64,000 bases of DNA from Maribacter orientalis (GTDB lineage Bacteria > Bacteroidota > Bacteroidia > Flavobacteriales > Flavobacteriaceae). Positions 42,513-51,868 of this stretch are shown in pieces (position 1 is the first letter of the stretch; the number at the start of each line of letters is the position of its first letter). The notes under the pieces are model-generated. The model was not told where the DNA came from. It worked only from the letters and a program-made list of their open reading frames with translations, and did no database searches. The position numbers were made by a program, and so were the translations under genes. The stretch spans positions 186,001 to 250,000 of the forward strand of contig NZ_FNZN01000004.1 in assembly GCF_900109345.1 (NCBI RefSeq), read 5' to 3'.

Positions 42513-43028
42513 ATGGATATTTTCTTATTGATACTTGGCTTTATACTAATGCTAGTGGGCATAATAGGTAGTTTTTTACCCATATTACCTGGGCCGCCAA
42601 TTAGCTGGGTGGGGTTACTTCTACTTCATTCTACGAGTGTAATTGACATGACTTGGACATTCTTAGGCATTACTTTAGCCATTGCTTTACTGGTTTTTGC
42701 CTTAGATTATATAATACCTGCCATAGGAACTAAAAAATTCGGAGGCACAAAAGCTGGGGTAATCGGCACCACAATTGGTTTAATAGTCGCGCTTTTCTTT
42801 CCCATATTAGGTCCTTTTGGTATTATCATATGGCCTTTCATTGGGGCTCTAGTAGGTGAACTTTTAAATAAGGCGGATAAAAAAACCGCTACGAAAGCGG
42901 CTTTTGGTTCATTTCTAGGATTTTTAACGGGTACTTTTATGAAATTCTTGGTAGCCATTGTATACTTAGGCTTATTCATTTCTGAAGCCTGGCAACACAA
43001 AGGCTCTCTATTTCCTTTCTTTAATTAA
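42513..43028 (+). CDS. DUF456 membrane protein
   Basis: This 171-residue protein has about five membrane helices and the DUF456 pattern: GIIGSFLPILPGPPISWVGLLLLH, LDYIIPAIGTKKFGGTKAGVIGTTIG and GPFGIIIWPFIGALVGELL. The Gly/Pro-rich repeated motif suggests a small membrane pore or glycine-zipper assembly, but function is unknown. It is divergent from blaI and convergent with the nitroreductase gene, 2 nt apart. Confidence 0.92.
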   Translation: MDIFLLILGFILMLVGIIGSFLPILPGPPISWVGLLLLHSTSVIDMTWTFLGITLAIALLVFALDYIIPAIGTKKFGGTKAGVIGTTIGLIVALFFPILGPFGIIIWPFIGALVGELLNKADKKTATKAAFGSFLGFLTGTFMKFLVAIVYLGLFISEAWQHKGSLFPFFN

Positions 43029-43030
43029 GC

Positions 43031-43588
43031 TTATTCAGTAATCCATTCTGTTTTTGAAGCAATCGGATTTCGTTTTCCTTCAGGAAGATCTCCGTCAAAA
43101 TTCCCCATATAAAAGAATCCTAAACATTTTTCACCTTCTGCAAGCGAAAAGAATTCATCCATATATTTTATGAGTCCCGGTGAAGACCAATACGAGCCTA
43201 TACCCATTTCTGTGCATACTAACCACATATTCTGCACGGCCATAGAAACTGCAGCAACTTCTTCCCATTCTGGTAAAGATTCTTTTGGATCTCTCTGCAT
43301 GCAAATAGCAATAACCGCATTTGCCCTTTGTGGATTCTCCTGAAGCTTTTTAATTTTTATAGCTTTCGGCCTAGGGTCAACTTCCTCATACTTCTTAGAT
43401 AAGAATATTCCTAATCGATTTTTCGCATTTCCTTGAATCACCTTAAAACGCCAAGGCTCGGTACACTTATGGTTTGGGGCCCAATTGGCAGCTTCTAGTA
43501 CTTTTTCTATATCAGCCTTCGCAATAGGGGTTTCATTATACTGAACTGGAAATATGGACCTTCTCTTCTTTATTGTATCAAATATCAT
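43031..43588 (-). CDS. Nitroreductase family protein
   Basis: This 185-residue FMN enzyme has the family N-terminus KKRRSIFPVQYNE, AANWAPNHKCTEPWRFKVI, MAVQNMWLVCTEMGIGSYWSSPG and the end LGFFYMGNFDGDLPEGKRNPI. It reduces nitro or quinone-like compounds with NAD(P)H in the family. The substrate is unknown. No partner gene is adjacent. Confidence 0.9.
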   Translation of the reverse strand: MIFDTIKKRRSIFPVQYNETPIAKADIEKVLEAANWAPNHKCTEPWRFKVIQGNAKNRLGIFLSKKYEEVDPRPKAIKIKKLQENPQRANAVIAICMQRDPKESLPEWEEVAAVSMAVQNMWLVCTEMGIGSYWSSPGLIKYMDEFFSLAEGEKCLGFFYMGNFDGDLPEGKRNPIASKTEWITE

Positions 43589-43687
43589 ACTGTCATTTTA
43601 TCTTGTAAAATTAAGCCTTATCGCATAAATTTTATGTTACGCATTTACTAAAAGTAAAGTACGAACATATCTTACGTTGATTTAACT

Positions 43688-44575
43688 CTATTTTTCTAAA
43701 AGTAACTTCATGCAATTTTTCAAAACCGGATTCGTATGCTCTTTTTTCCATATGACCGATAGTTCTGCCCGCTGAGGAATATTCTTAAGTTCAATAAATT
43801 TTACCCGCATTTTAAATCCGTTCTGCAAAGCTGTTGGAACAATAGCGATACCCATATGATTCTCTACTAATTTAAAAATGGTATGTGCATGAACTGATTT
43901 ATGCGAGACTTTCGGCGCAAAACCTGCATCTTGACAAATACTCATTATGGTATCATAATACAAGGGGCTATATGTTTGACTGAAAAGAATAAATTCATCA
44001 TTTATAAATTGATGCATTCCTTCAAACTCACGAGTCAACATAGGATATCTTTCTGGCAGCACTAATGAAAAGGTATCCCTAAAGACAGTTTTCATATGTA
44101 AGGTATTGGGCACACGAGAAACACGTACGAAACCCATATCCAATTGATCATTAAGAACGCCCTCTACTTGTGCAAAATTTGAAAGCTCCTCTAAAGATGT
44201 TTTTACTTTTGGATAGTTATCTTTAATCTTTAATAATAAATCGGGAATAATCTGCTGCATTGCAGAACCTAAAAACCCTATTCGTAATTCTCCACTATTG
44301 CCATCACCAACTAATTTTAGTTGTCGTTCTACGTTTTCAAGATGATTGAATATAAATTCAACTTCTTTCTTTAAATAATGACCCGCTGGCGTAAGTGAAA
44401 CTTTTTTCTTGTTTCGTTCAAACAATTGCGTTTCAAGAATATCTTCCATTTGCCGTATCTGTCGACTTAGTCCAGGTTGGGATATAAATAATTTCTCTGC
44501 AGCTTTTCTAAAATGTAATTCATTCGCGACAGCAAGAAAATAATTTAAATGACGTAACTCAAGTTGATTACTCAT
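43688..44575 (-). CDS. LysR family transcriptional regulator
   Basis: This 295-residue protein has an N-terminal helix-turn-helix (LRHLNYFLAVANELHFRKAAEKLFISQPGLSRQIRQMEDILETQLFERNKKKVSLTPAG, split here only by domain) and a periplasmic-binding-like sensor domain (GELRIGFLGSAMQQIIP). It is divergent from hutH with an 84-nt spacer, the classic layout for a LysR activator of the adjacent operon. It may respond to urocanate or histidine, but that is inference. Confidence 0.92.
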   Translation of the reverse strand: MSNQLELRHLNYFLAVANELHFRKAAEKLFISQPGLSRQIRQMEDILETQLFERNKKKVSLTPAGHYLKKEVEFIFNHLENVERQLKLVGDGNSGELRIGFLGSAMQQIIPDLLLKIKDNYPKVKTSLEELSNFAQVEGVLNDQLDMGFVRVSRVPNTLHMKTVFRDTFSLVLPERYPMLTREFEGMHQFINDEFILFSQTYSPLYYDTIMSICQDAGFAPKVSHKSVHAHTIFKLVENHMGIAIVPTALQNGFKMRVKFIELKNIPQRAELSVIWKKEHTNPVLKNCMKLLLEK

Positions 44576-44591
44576 AGTTATGGATTGATGA

Positions 44592-44630
44592 CAAAATTAA
44601 TATTACCAAGTATTAAAAATAGGTATTAAT
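44592..44630. promoter_or_regulatory. Shared control region of the LysR gene and hutH
   Basis: A minus-strand box TAATTTTG (44592-44599) can serve the LysR gene. It overlaps an inverted repeat ATTAATA (44596-44602) / TATTAAT (44624-44630). This is a candidate regulator site covering the LysR promoter and the upstream region of hutH. Confidence 0.38.
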
Positions 44631-44659
44631 TTTATTTTAAATCTTGAAACACAAAAGCA

Positions 44660-46234
44660 ATGAATGAACAGACTTTTAAACTAGGTGAAGATTGGCTTAC
44701 CGCAGGGAAAGCATTAGAAATTACTGAGAATAAAATTTCTGTACTACTTTCTAGTGAAACCGAGAAAAAAATAGAGAAAAGCTGGGGAATCGTTCAGAAA
44801 ATAGTAGACAAGGGACACCCTGTTTATGGCATTAATACTGGATTCGGACCCTTATGCACTACTAAGATTTCAAAATCGGAAACGAATATTCTTCAGACCA
44901 ATATTCTTCAAAGTCATAGTGTAGGTGTTGGTGACCCAATAAAGAAAGATATAGCAAAATTGATGCTAGTTCTTAAAGCACAATCCTTAGCTAAAGGTTT
45001 TTCAGGTATTGCACTTAAAACATTAAAAAGAATTATTTGGCATATAGAAAATGATGCAATACCAGTAGTTCCGTCTCAAGGTTCAGTTGGTGCATCAGGT
45101 GACTTGGCACCTTTATCTCATCTATTTCTTCCCTTAATTGGAATGGGAAAAGTGGAATATAAAAATGAAATTATCACGACAGCAACCTTGTTCGAAAAAA
45201 CCGGTCTCGAACCTATCGCGTTGGGCCCAAAAGAAGGTTTAGCCTTAATAAACGGCACACAGTTTATTGCTTCTCATGCCGTAAAGGTAGTTTCACAATT
45301 ACACTCATTATTAGCGCAAGCCGATATTATTGGCGCCATGATGATTGAAGGGTTACAAGGTTCTGTAAAACCTTTTTATAATGAACTTCACGCTTTACGC
45401 CCTTTTAAAGGCAATGTTCATGTTGCGAAAAGAGTAAAGAAATTATTGAAAGGTTCTGAAATAATGGAGGATCATATTGATTGTGAAAAGGTACAAGACC
45501 CCTACTCTATTCGCTGCATACCGCAAGTACATGGTGCTTCTCGTACCGCTTGGCTACACCTAAAAGAATTAGTAGAAGTTGAATTAAATTCGGTTACCGA
45601 CAACCCCGTAATTATTGATGAAGAATTGACCATTAGTGGCGGTAATTTTCATGGTCAGCCGTTGGCTATGGCATTAGACTATGCTTGTTTAGCAGCATCG
45701 GAATTAGGTAATATTTCAGATAGAAGAATTTATTTAGCTTTAGAAGGCAATAGCCCAGGCGTACCTAAATTACTAATGAAAGACACGGGTATAAATTCTG
45801 GCTACATGATTTTACAATACACTACAGCTGCTTTGGCAAGTGAAAACAAAGGACTCTGTTTTCCATCAAGCGCAGATAGTATACCGACATCCCTAGGACA
45901 AGAAGATCATGTTAGTATGGGATCCATTGGAGGTAGAAAAGCATTACAGGTGATTGGAAATGTCGAGAAAATACTGGCTATTGAATTACTTACTGCAGCA
46001 CAAGCTTTTGAGTTTCGAAAACCATTAAAATCTGGAGTTTTCCTAGATGAAGTTCATAATGCGGTTCGTGAGCAGGTCGCATTTGCGGTAAAAGACCGCA
46101 TTTTCGCCGACGATATTGAAAAAGGAATTGAAATGATTCAGCATAAAACCATCATAAAAGTTGTAGATCGGGTTCAAAAGGAACACAACATTTCTTTAAA
46201 AACTAAATTTTCAACAGAATTCGAAGTATATTGA
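44660..46234 (+). CDS. hutH: Histidine ammonia-lyase
   Basis: This 524-residue enzyme deaminates histidine to urocanate. The MIO-forming Ala145-Ser146-Gly147 lies in SQGSVGASGDLAPLSH. The N-terminal YGINTGFG and the C-terminal QDHVSMG-like GQEDHVSMGSIGGRKAL and ENKGLCFPSSADSIPTS are typical. It is the first gene of the hut operon, with hutI 4 nt downstream. Confidence 0.96.
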   Translation: MNEQTFKLGEDWLTAGKALEITENKISVLLSSETEKKIEKSWGIVQKIVDKGHPVYGINTGFGPLCTTKISKSETNILQTNILQSHSVGVGDPIKKDIAKLMLVLKAQSLAKGFSGIALKTLKRIIWHIENDAIPVVPSQGSVGASGDLAPLSHLFLPLIGMGKVEYKNEIITTATLFEKTGLEPIALGPKEGLALINGTQFIASHAVKVVSQLHSLLAQADIIGAMMIEGLQGSVKPFYNELHALRPFKGNVHVAKRVKKLLKGSEIMEDHIDCEKVQDPYSIRCIPQVHGASRTAWLHLKELVEVELNSVTDNPVIIDEELTISGGNFHGQPLAMALDYACLAASELGNISDRRIYLALEGNSPGVPKLLMKDTGINSGYMILQYTTAALASENKGLCFPSSADSIPTSLGQEDHVSMGSIGGRKALQVIGNVEKILAIELLTAAQAFEFRKPLKSGVFLDEVHNAVREQVAFAVKDRIFADDIEKGIEMIQHKTIIKVVDRVQKEHNISLKTKFSTEFEVY

Positions 46235-46238
46235 AAAT

Positions 46239-47486
46239 ATGGAAAAATCAACATTAATAGGCCCTTTCAAACAAATTATCACCATGACCGGCATACCTTT
46301 AAAAGGTGCCGTTAAGGATAGTGAATTGCACATAATTTCAGATGGCGGTATCATTATTACCGGTTCGACTATTACTAAAATAGGAGATTTTGAACTTTTA
46401 AAAGAAAGCGATAAAATTGCAGAAACAATAACCCTAAAAGGAAATCATGTTTGTGTACCGGGCTTCATCGACGCTCATACCCATATCTGTTTTGGAGGGT
46501 CACGCGCAAAGGATTATGCTATGCGAAATGCAGGTAAATCTTATTTAGAAATCGCACATGCGGGTGGTGGTATTTGGGATACGGTTATGCAAACCAGAAA
46601 ATCCACACAAGAAGAATTGACCAAAAGCACCATAAAACTTGCTAATCGCCATTTAAAAAACGGCACCACCACTATAGAGGTAAAAAGTGGATATGGTCTT
46701 TCTGTAGATGAAGAACTAAAAATGCTAAGGGCCATTAAAGAGGCAAATATTACCGCGATGCCAGATTTAATACCCACATGTTTAGCTGCCCATATGTTAC
46801 CCAAAGATTTTCAAGGAACAGAAACCGCATATCTATCAGAAATAGCAGACCATTTATTTCCGATGCTTAAGTCAGAAAAATTGGCTAACCGTATTGATGC
46901 ATTCATTGAAGAAAGTGCATTTTCAGCCGAAGACATTAAAGATTATTTTAATACAGCACGTGCTCTGAAGTTCGATATTACCGTTCATGCCGATCAATTT
47001 ACGCCAGCTGGAAGTAAAGTAGCTGTTAATTATAAGGCACTAAGTGCTGACCATTTAGAGGCAAGTACCGAAAATGAAATTGAGATCATAGCGAATAGCG
47101 ATACCATTGCCGTTGCCTTACCAGGAGCTTCTATAGGATTAGGCTGTGATTTCACTCCTGCTCGTAAAATACTAGATGCAGGTGCCGCTTTAGCTATAGC
47201 GAGCGACCATAACCCTGGTTCTGCACCCATGGGCGATTTACTTACCCAAGCCAGTATTTTGGGTACATTTCAAAAATTGACGAATGCAGAGGTTTTATCA
47301 GGAATCACCTTTAGAGCAGCTGCAGCCTTAAACCTTTCTGATCGCGGAAAACTAGAAGAAGGGCTTTTAGCAGATTTCGCCGTTTTCCACAGTGATAATT
47401 ACCAAGATATTCTCTACAACCAAGGCAACTTAAAACCTTGCATGGTTTGGAAGGATGGCAACCTAGTCTATGATAAGCATAATTAG
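46239..47486 (+). CDS. hutI: Imidazolonepropionase
   Basis: This 415-residue amidohydrolase has the metal motif PGFIDAHTHICFGGSRAKDYAMRNAGKSYLEIA, HGGGI-like GGGIWDTV, EVKSGYGL, HADQFTPAG, SADHLEAS and ASDHNPGSAP. It opens the imidazolone ring to give N-formimidoyl-glutamate. Spacing in the operon is tight on both sides (4 nt and 24 nt). Length is standard. Confidence 0.96.
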   Translation: MEKSTLIGPFKQIITMTGIPLKGAVKDSELHIISDGGIIITGSTITKIGDFELLKESDKIAETITLKGNHVCVPGFIDAHTHICFGGSRAKDYAMRNAGKSYLEIAHAGGGIWDTVMQTRKSTQEELTKSTIKLANRHLKNGTTTIEVKSGYGLSVDEELKMLRAIKEANITAMPDLIPTCLAAHMLPKDFQGTETAYLSEIADHLFPMLKSEKLANRIDAFIEESAFSAEDIKDYFNTARALKFDITVHADQFTPAGSKVAVNYKALSADHLEASTENEIEIIANSDTIAVALPGASIGLGCDFTPARKILDAGAALAIASDHNPGSAPMGDLLTQASILGTFQKLTNAEVLSGITFRAAAALNLSDRGKLEEGLLADFAVFHSDNYQDILYNQGNLKPCMVWKDGNLVYDKHN

Positions 47487-47510
47487 GAGTTAGGAAAAAT
47501 AAAAAACAGT

Positions 47511-49514
47511 ATGATGAACTTTAAACAAGAGATACAAACCGGAATACCCGCTGAACTTCCTCTAAAAAAGGAACGTTCTTCAAATGTAAGTCATGCTCCG
47601 AATCGAAAGCAAATACTCTCTAAAGAAGAGAAACAATTGGCAATTAGAAATGCCTTACGCTATTTTCCATCAAAATGGCATTCTATTTTAGCTCCAGAAT
47701 TTGCCGAAGAATTACAGGTTTACGGCCGTATTTACATGTATCGTTTTCAGCCATCTTATGAGATGTATGCCCGGCCAATATCGGACTATCCAGCTCATAC
47801 TTCTCAAGCTGCTGCAATCATGTTGATGATTCAGAATAACTTAGATCCTGCAGTTGCACAACATCCTCAAGAATTGATTACATATGGTGGTAATGGTGCC
47901 GTTTTTCAAAATTGGGCTCAGTATCTGCTAACGATGCAATATCTATCGGAAATGACCGAAGAACAGACCTTGCATATGTATTCTGGTCACCCAATGGGTC
48001 TTTTTCCTTCATCAAAAGAAGCTCCACGCGTGGTAGTTACCAACGGAATGATGATCCCGAACTATTCTAAACCAGATGATTGGGAGAAATACAATGCACT
48101 TGGGGTAACTCAGTACGGTCAAATGACAGCTGGTTCATTTATGTATATTGGTCCGCAAGGCATTGTTCATGGCACCGCTATAACAGTAATGAACGCATTT
48201 AGAAAAGTATTAAAAACAACCGAATCTTCAGCAGGCAAGTTATTTTTAACTGCAGGTTTAGGTGGCATGAGTGGTGCTCAACCAAAGGCGGGTAATATTG
48301 CCGGCTGTATTACTATCTGTGCTGAGGTTAATCCACATGCCGCCAAAAAAAGATTTGAACAAGGTTGGGTAGATGAATTAATTCAAGATTTAGATTCATT
48401 GGTGATTCGAACAAAAAAAGCTAAAGCGAATAATGAAGTAATCTCTTTGGCATTTATTGGTAATGTTGTTGATGTGTGGGAGCGCTTTTATAAAGAAGAT
48501 ATTTATATTCATTTAGGTTCTGACCAGACCTCTTTACATAATCCATGGGCCGGCGGATATTACCCTGTCGGACTTTCATTCGAGGATGCTAATATAATGA
48601 TGAATCAAGACCCGAAAGCTTTTAAAGCTAAAGTTCAGGAATCATTACGTAGACATGCAGATGCCATTAACCTCCATACTAAAAAAGGAACTTATTTCTT
48701 CGATTATGGAAATGCCTTTCTTTTAGAAGCTTCGAGAGCTGGTGCCGAGGTAATGGCAGAAAATAGTATTGATTTTAAATATCCTTCTTATGTACAAGAT
48801 ATTCTAGGACCAATGTGTTTTGATTATGGTTTCGGTCCTTTTAGATGGGTTTGTTCCTCAGGAAATTCTGAAGATTTACAAAAAACGGATGCAATTGCCC
48901 TACGGGTATTAAAAGCAATAAAAGAAGAAGCTCCAGTTGAAATTCAACAACAATTGCAGGATAATATTAAATGGATATCTGAAGCCGAACAAAATAAGTT
49001 GGTTGTAGGTTCTCAAGCCAGAATATTATATGCTGATGCTGAAGGTAGAGCAAAAATAGCTTTGGCCTTTAATGAGGCAATTGCTAATAGAGAGCTGTCT
49101 GCCCCTATTATTTTAGGTAGAGACCACCATGACGTAAGTGGTACAGATTCTCCTTACCGAGAAACTAGTAACATTACAGACGGCAGTAAATTCACTGCCG
49201 ACATGGCCATACACAATGTTATTGGCGATAGTTTTAGAGGTGCTACTTGGGTTTCCATCCATAATGGTGGTGGTGTTGGTTGGGGTGAAGTCACCAATGG
49301 TGGTTTCGGCATGGTGTTAGATGGTTCGAACGATGCAGAGCGTAAACTAAAAAACATGCTTTTCTATGATGTAAACAATGGGATATCTCGCCGAAGCTGG
49401 GCCCGAAATAAAGAAGCAATGTTCGCGATTCAACGAGAAATGGAAAGAACTCCAACGCTCAAAGTTACTTTTCCTAATTTAGTAGAAGACAAAAATTTAG
49501 AGAACTTGTTTTAA
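47511..49514 (+). CDS. hutU: Urocanate hydratase, long form
   Basis: This 667-residue NAD-dependent enzyme has VTNGMMIPNYSKPDDWEKYNALGVTQYGQMTAGSFMYIGPQGIVHGT, GGMSGAQPKAG and the DHHDVSGTDSPYRET motif. It converts urocanate to imidazolonepropionate. It is about 110 residues longer than the common 555-residue form, owing to an N-terminal extension of some 45 residues and internal additions. I believe the long form is usual in Bacteroidetes (recollection). It is the third gene of the operon. Confidence 0.95.
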   Translation: MMNFKQEIQTGIPAELPLKKERSSNVSHAPNRKQILSKEEKQLAIRNALRYFPSKWHSILAPEFAEELQVYGRIYMYRFQPSYEMYARPISDYPAHTSQAAAIMLMIQNNLDPAVAQHPQELITYGGNGAVFQNWAQYLLTMQYLSEMTEEQTLHMYSGHPMGLFPSSKEAPRVVVTNGMMIPNYSKPDDWEKYNALGVTQYGQMTAGSFMYIGPQGIVHGTAITVMNAFRKVLKTTESSAGKLFLTAGLGGMSGAQPKAGNIAGCITICAEVNPHAAKKRFEQGWVDELIQDLDSLVIRTKKAKANNEVISLAFIGNVVDVWERFYKEDIYIHLGSDQTSLHNPWAGGYYPVGLSFEDANIMMNQDPKAFKAKVQESLRRHADAINLHTKKGTYFFDYGNAFLLEASRAGAEVMAENSIDFKYPSYVQDILGPMCFDYGFGPFRWVCSSGNSEDLQKTDAIALRVLKAIKEEAPVEIQQQLQDNIKWISEAEQNKLVVGSQARILYADAEGRAKIALAFNEAIANRELSAPIILGRDHHDVSGTDSPYRETSNITDGSKFTADMAIHNVIGDSFRGATWVSIHNGGGVGWGEVTNGGFGMVLDGSNDAERKLKNMLFYDVNNGISRRSWARNKEAMFAIQREMERTPTLKVTFPNLVEDKNLENLF

Positions 49515-49579
49515 TCGAATTCTAGTGTAAATTTCATGCTTTAATTCATTACATTTCACCCCTAATTTGTTAATATAAC

Positions 49580-50536
49580 ATGTCAAATTATAAGCTTCCT
49601 AGAAAGGATAATTGGATTGGAAGGTCGTCTGACCAACAACTTTACTTGAATGAAAAAATTATTCTTTCGAGTATCAAATCACCATTTCAGTCTAACCAAA
49701 ACAAGACCATAGCCTTATTAGGTTATAGTAGTGATGAAGGTGTACGCAGAAACCACGGCAGGGTTGGATCATCCTTAGGTGCTGATACTATTCGAAAGCA
49801 ATTGGGGAAAATGCCCAACCATCTTGACAACAACACGCAACTCATCGATTTTGGAAATTTAGAATGTAATGATGAAGATTTAGAAACACTACAAAGTGAT
49901 TTATCAGTCGCGGTTAAATTTATTTTAGAAAACAAGGCAATTCCTATTATACTTGGTGGAAGTCACGATCTTGCTTATGGGCATTACAACGGTCTGTCTC
50001 AATACTTACCAAAAGGCAAAACGATAGGAATCATTAATTTTGACGCTCATTTCGATTTTAGGCCAAACACCAATGGTAATACCTCAGGAACACCTTTTTA
50101 CCAAATAGCCATGGAGCATGAAGCTAAAAATGAGTCTATAAAATATATGGCTTTAGGTATTCGAAAAGATGCCAATACAAAAGACCTATTTGAATTTGCA
50201 GAGACCCATCAGGCAAATTATTTAGAACAAAAGTATTTTTGCATGACCTATTTAGAACATGTAGAATTACGACTCATGCAATTTATAGAAGATGTTGATT
50301 ATCTATACACTACAATTGATTTAGATGGTTTTTCTTCAGCTTTCGCACCAGGCGTTAGCGCCTCATCTCCAATGGGCTTTTCTCCTGACATTGTTCTTAA
50401 AAGCCTTAAACTTATTCTTGAATCGGGTAAATTACTAGGATTGGATGTGGTTGAACTAAATCCGAATTACGATATAGATGATCAAACTGCAAAGTTAGCA
50501 GCCTCTTTGGTTCATTATGTTATTCATAAAGTATAA
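49580..50536 (+). CDS. hutG: Formimidoylglutamase (arginase family)
   Basis: This 318-residue ureohydrolase has the di-manganese motifs GGSHDLAYGHY, NFDAHFDFRP and TIDLDGFSSAFAPGVSAS, plus ELNPNYDIDDQTAKLAA. It hydrolyses N-formimidoyl-glutamate to glutamate and formamide, completing the pathway without the deformylase route. It lies 65 nt downstream of hutU in the same direction. Confidence 0.92.
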   Translation: MSNYKLPRKDNWIGRSSDQQLYLNEKIILSSIKSPFQSNQNKTIALLGYSSDEGVRRNHGRVGSSLGADTIRKQLGKMPNHLDNNTQLIDFGNLECNDEDLETLQSDLSVAVKFILENKAIPIILGGSHDLAYGHYNGLSQYLPKGKTIGIINFDAHFDFRPNTNGNTSGTPFYQIAMEHEAKNESIKYMALGIRKDANTKDLFEFAETHQANYLEQKYFCMTYLEHVELRLMQFIEDVDYLYTTIDLDGFSSAFAPGVSASSPMGFSPDIVLKSLKLILESGKLLGLDVVELNPNYDIDDQTAKLAASLVHYVIHKV

Positions 50537-50544
50537 GCGAAAAC

Positions 50545-50570
50545 AAAAAAAGCCTCCCTTTATGGAAAGC
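50545..50570 (-). terminator. Terminator of the minus-strand small RNA
   Basis: On the minus strand GCTTTCC-ATAAA-GGGAGGC pairs over 7 bp (two G-U pairs) and is followed by TTTTTTT. On the plus strand the same stem has mismatches, so it serves minus-strand transcription. Confidence 0.75.
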
Positions 50571-50642
50571 CTTTCATTGGGTACTATCGGCATAAACCGA
50601 TAAACACAATTGCCTCAATTTTTTTTTGAGACACAACACAAC
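50545..50642 (-). ncRNA. Candidate small structured RNA, about 98 nt
   Basis: A minus-strand promoter box TATCTTTG (50647-50654) predicts a start near 50642. The transcript would contain a TGTCTCAA / TTGAGGCA stem around an A-run, an ATCGG-TTTATG-CCGAT hairpin, an unpaired linker (TAGTACCCAATGAAAG) and the terminator hairpin. No ORF fits. It may match a described Flavobacteria RNA such as Flavo-1, but I cannot check that. Alternatively it is the 3' UTR of the 50720 gene. Confidence 0.6.
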
Positions 50643-50646
50643 ACCG

Positions 50647-50654
50647 CAAAGATA
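50647..50654 (-). promoter_or_regulatory. -7 promoter box of the small RNA (TATCTTTG)
   Basis: This minus-strand TAnnTTTG match is followed about 5 nt later by the predicted RNA start. It lies 66 nt after the stop of the upstream gene, so it is independent of that ORF. Confidence 0.5.
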
Positions 50655-50719
50655 ATAAAGGTTTTTAAATAAATGTATAGGCTGTTAATTTCTTACAACA
50701 ACTATTTTATAACCAAATT

Positions 50720-51073
50720 TTATTGGTTTTCATTATTACTGAAAAGTTGAAAAATCTGTTGTTTTTCTTTTAATGAAAATTGCTTTGAAGCAAACCAATC
50801 ATGAATTTTAATTTTCTCATTTTCAATTTGCGCATTCCGAATTGCTTTTAAAGAAACGATATGCCAATGCGAACCTTTATTACGTGAAACCGAATAGCCA
50901 ACATCTTCCATAATATAAGATTGTTTTGGTCTATTTATAAGCCTTACTCCATTTTTTAATACAGCCAAGGTTTCAGTTAAACGTACCACTTCAGAAAATG
51001 AATATCTAGCAAAATCGTTGAATCCATTCTGCTCAACATTATAAAGTTTATCACCAATTTTAAGGTCATTCAT
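50720..51073 (-). CDS. Conserved hypothetical protein, about 117 aa
   Basis: The frame can extend to 51091, but ATG 51073 (MNDLKIGDKLYNVEQNG) is the more natural start. The protein is soluble. It begins with a small beta-barrel-like part (IGDKLYNVEQ, VVRLTETLAVLKNGVRLIN) and ends with a helix-rich tail (KEKQQIFQLFSNNENQ). No family is recognised. It is upstream of the candidate small RNA in the same direction. Confidence 0.62.
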   Translation of the reverse strand: MNDLKIGDKLYNVEQNGFNDFARYSFSEVVRLTETLAVLKNGVRLINRPKQSYIMEDVGYSVSRNKGSHWHIVSLKAIRNAQIENEKIKIHDWFASKQFSLKEKQQIFQLFSNNENQ

Positions 51074-51177
51074 AGCATAAAAAAGCTGCAAATTTAATGG
51101 GCTTATGTTGGTAATGGAATTTTTAAGATGTTTAGTTATTCACATAATGAAAGAAGTAAAACAAACTTAACAGGATA

Positions 51178-51636
51178 CTACGCCATACCTTTCATAGTCA
51201 GCAAAGTAGTGACCCAAACGATTACAGAAGATAAAAAGATACCAATGGTATTAGCTACAAAGGCTTTTTTACGCTCAATTTTAAAAAGGTAACTGGCAAT
51301 ACTACCTGCATATACTCCTGTACCAGGAACAGGTAACATTACAAAAAATATAAGCCCGTAAAAACCATATTTTCTTATTTGATCACCAGAACCCGTTTTT
51401 GCCCTACGTGCAATGAATAGTGCACCTTTCTTATAAAAATGCCAACGAAGTAAGTATGTGTTTATGGTATTCAAGAAAAACATCATAATAGGAAACACCA
51501 TGACATTTGCTAAAAAACACACTACTAATACCAAGTAAATGTTAACTCCATTTAGCAAACCATAGGGTATACCAACTTTAGCTTCCCCTAGTGGTGAGAT
51601 GCTCCAAAGTGCTGCTATGATCAAATCTTTCAACAA
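51178..51636 (-). CDS. Small multidrug-export-type membrane protein (COG2426)
   Basis: This 152-residue protein has four hydrophobic helices and the family motifs SISPLGEAKVGIPYGLLNGV, GLIFFVMLPVPGTGVYAGSIASYLFKIERKKA and FLSSVIVWVTTLL. This is the putative small multi-drug export family, in which transport of drugs is not well established. It stands alone. Confidence 0.85.
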   Translation of the reverse strand: MLKDLIIAALWSISPLGEAKVGIPYGLLNGVNIYLVLVVCFLANVMVFPIMMFFLNTINTYLLRWHFYKKGALFIARRAKTGSGDQIRKYGFYGLIFFVMLPVPGTGVYAGSIASYLFKIERKKAFVANTIGIFLSSVIVWVTTLLTMKGMA

Positions 51637-51868
51637 AAGTCTATTTTAAGGGATTGCAAAATTACGCCCTTATAGAAAAATTCTTTGCCATTTAAATCAT
51701 AAATAATGATGATATGCGAATTATCAAGACCAACAGCTTCCATATTTTATAAGCAATAACACATAGCTATTATTAGTTTGTCTTATAAATGAAGTAGGCA
51801 TGCCCATATTCAATTTTAAAATTGCTATTTTTAAAAGTTGACAACAACTACCAATACCGAACCAAAAC

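Noticed and set aside
50537-50570. Plus-strand terminator for hutG
   Set aside because: On the plus strand the stem has C-A mismatches and no T-run; it fits the minus-strand RNA instead.
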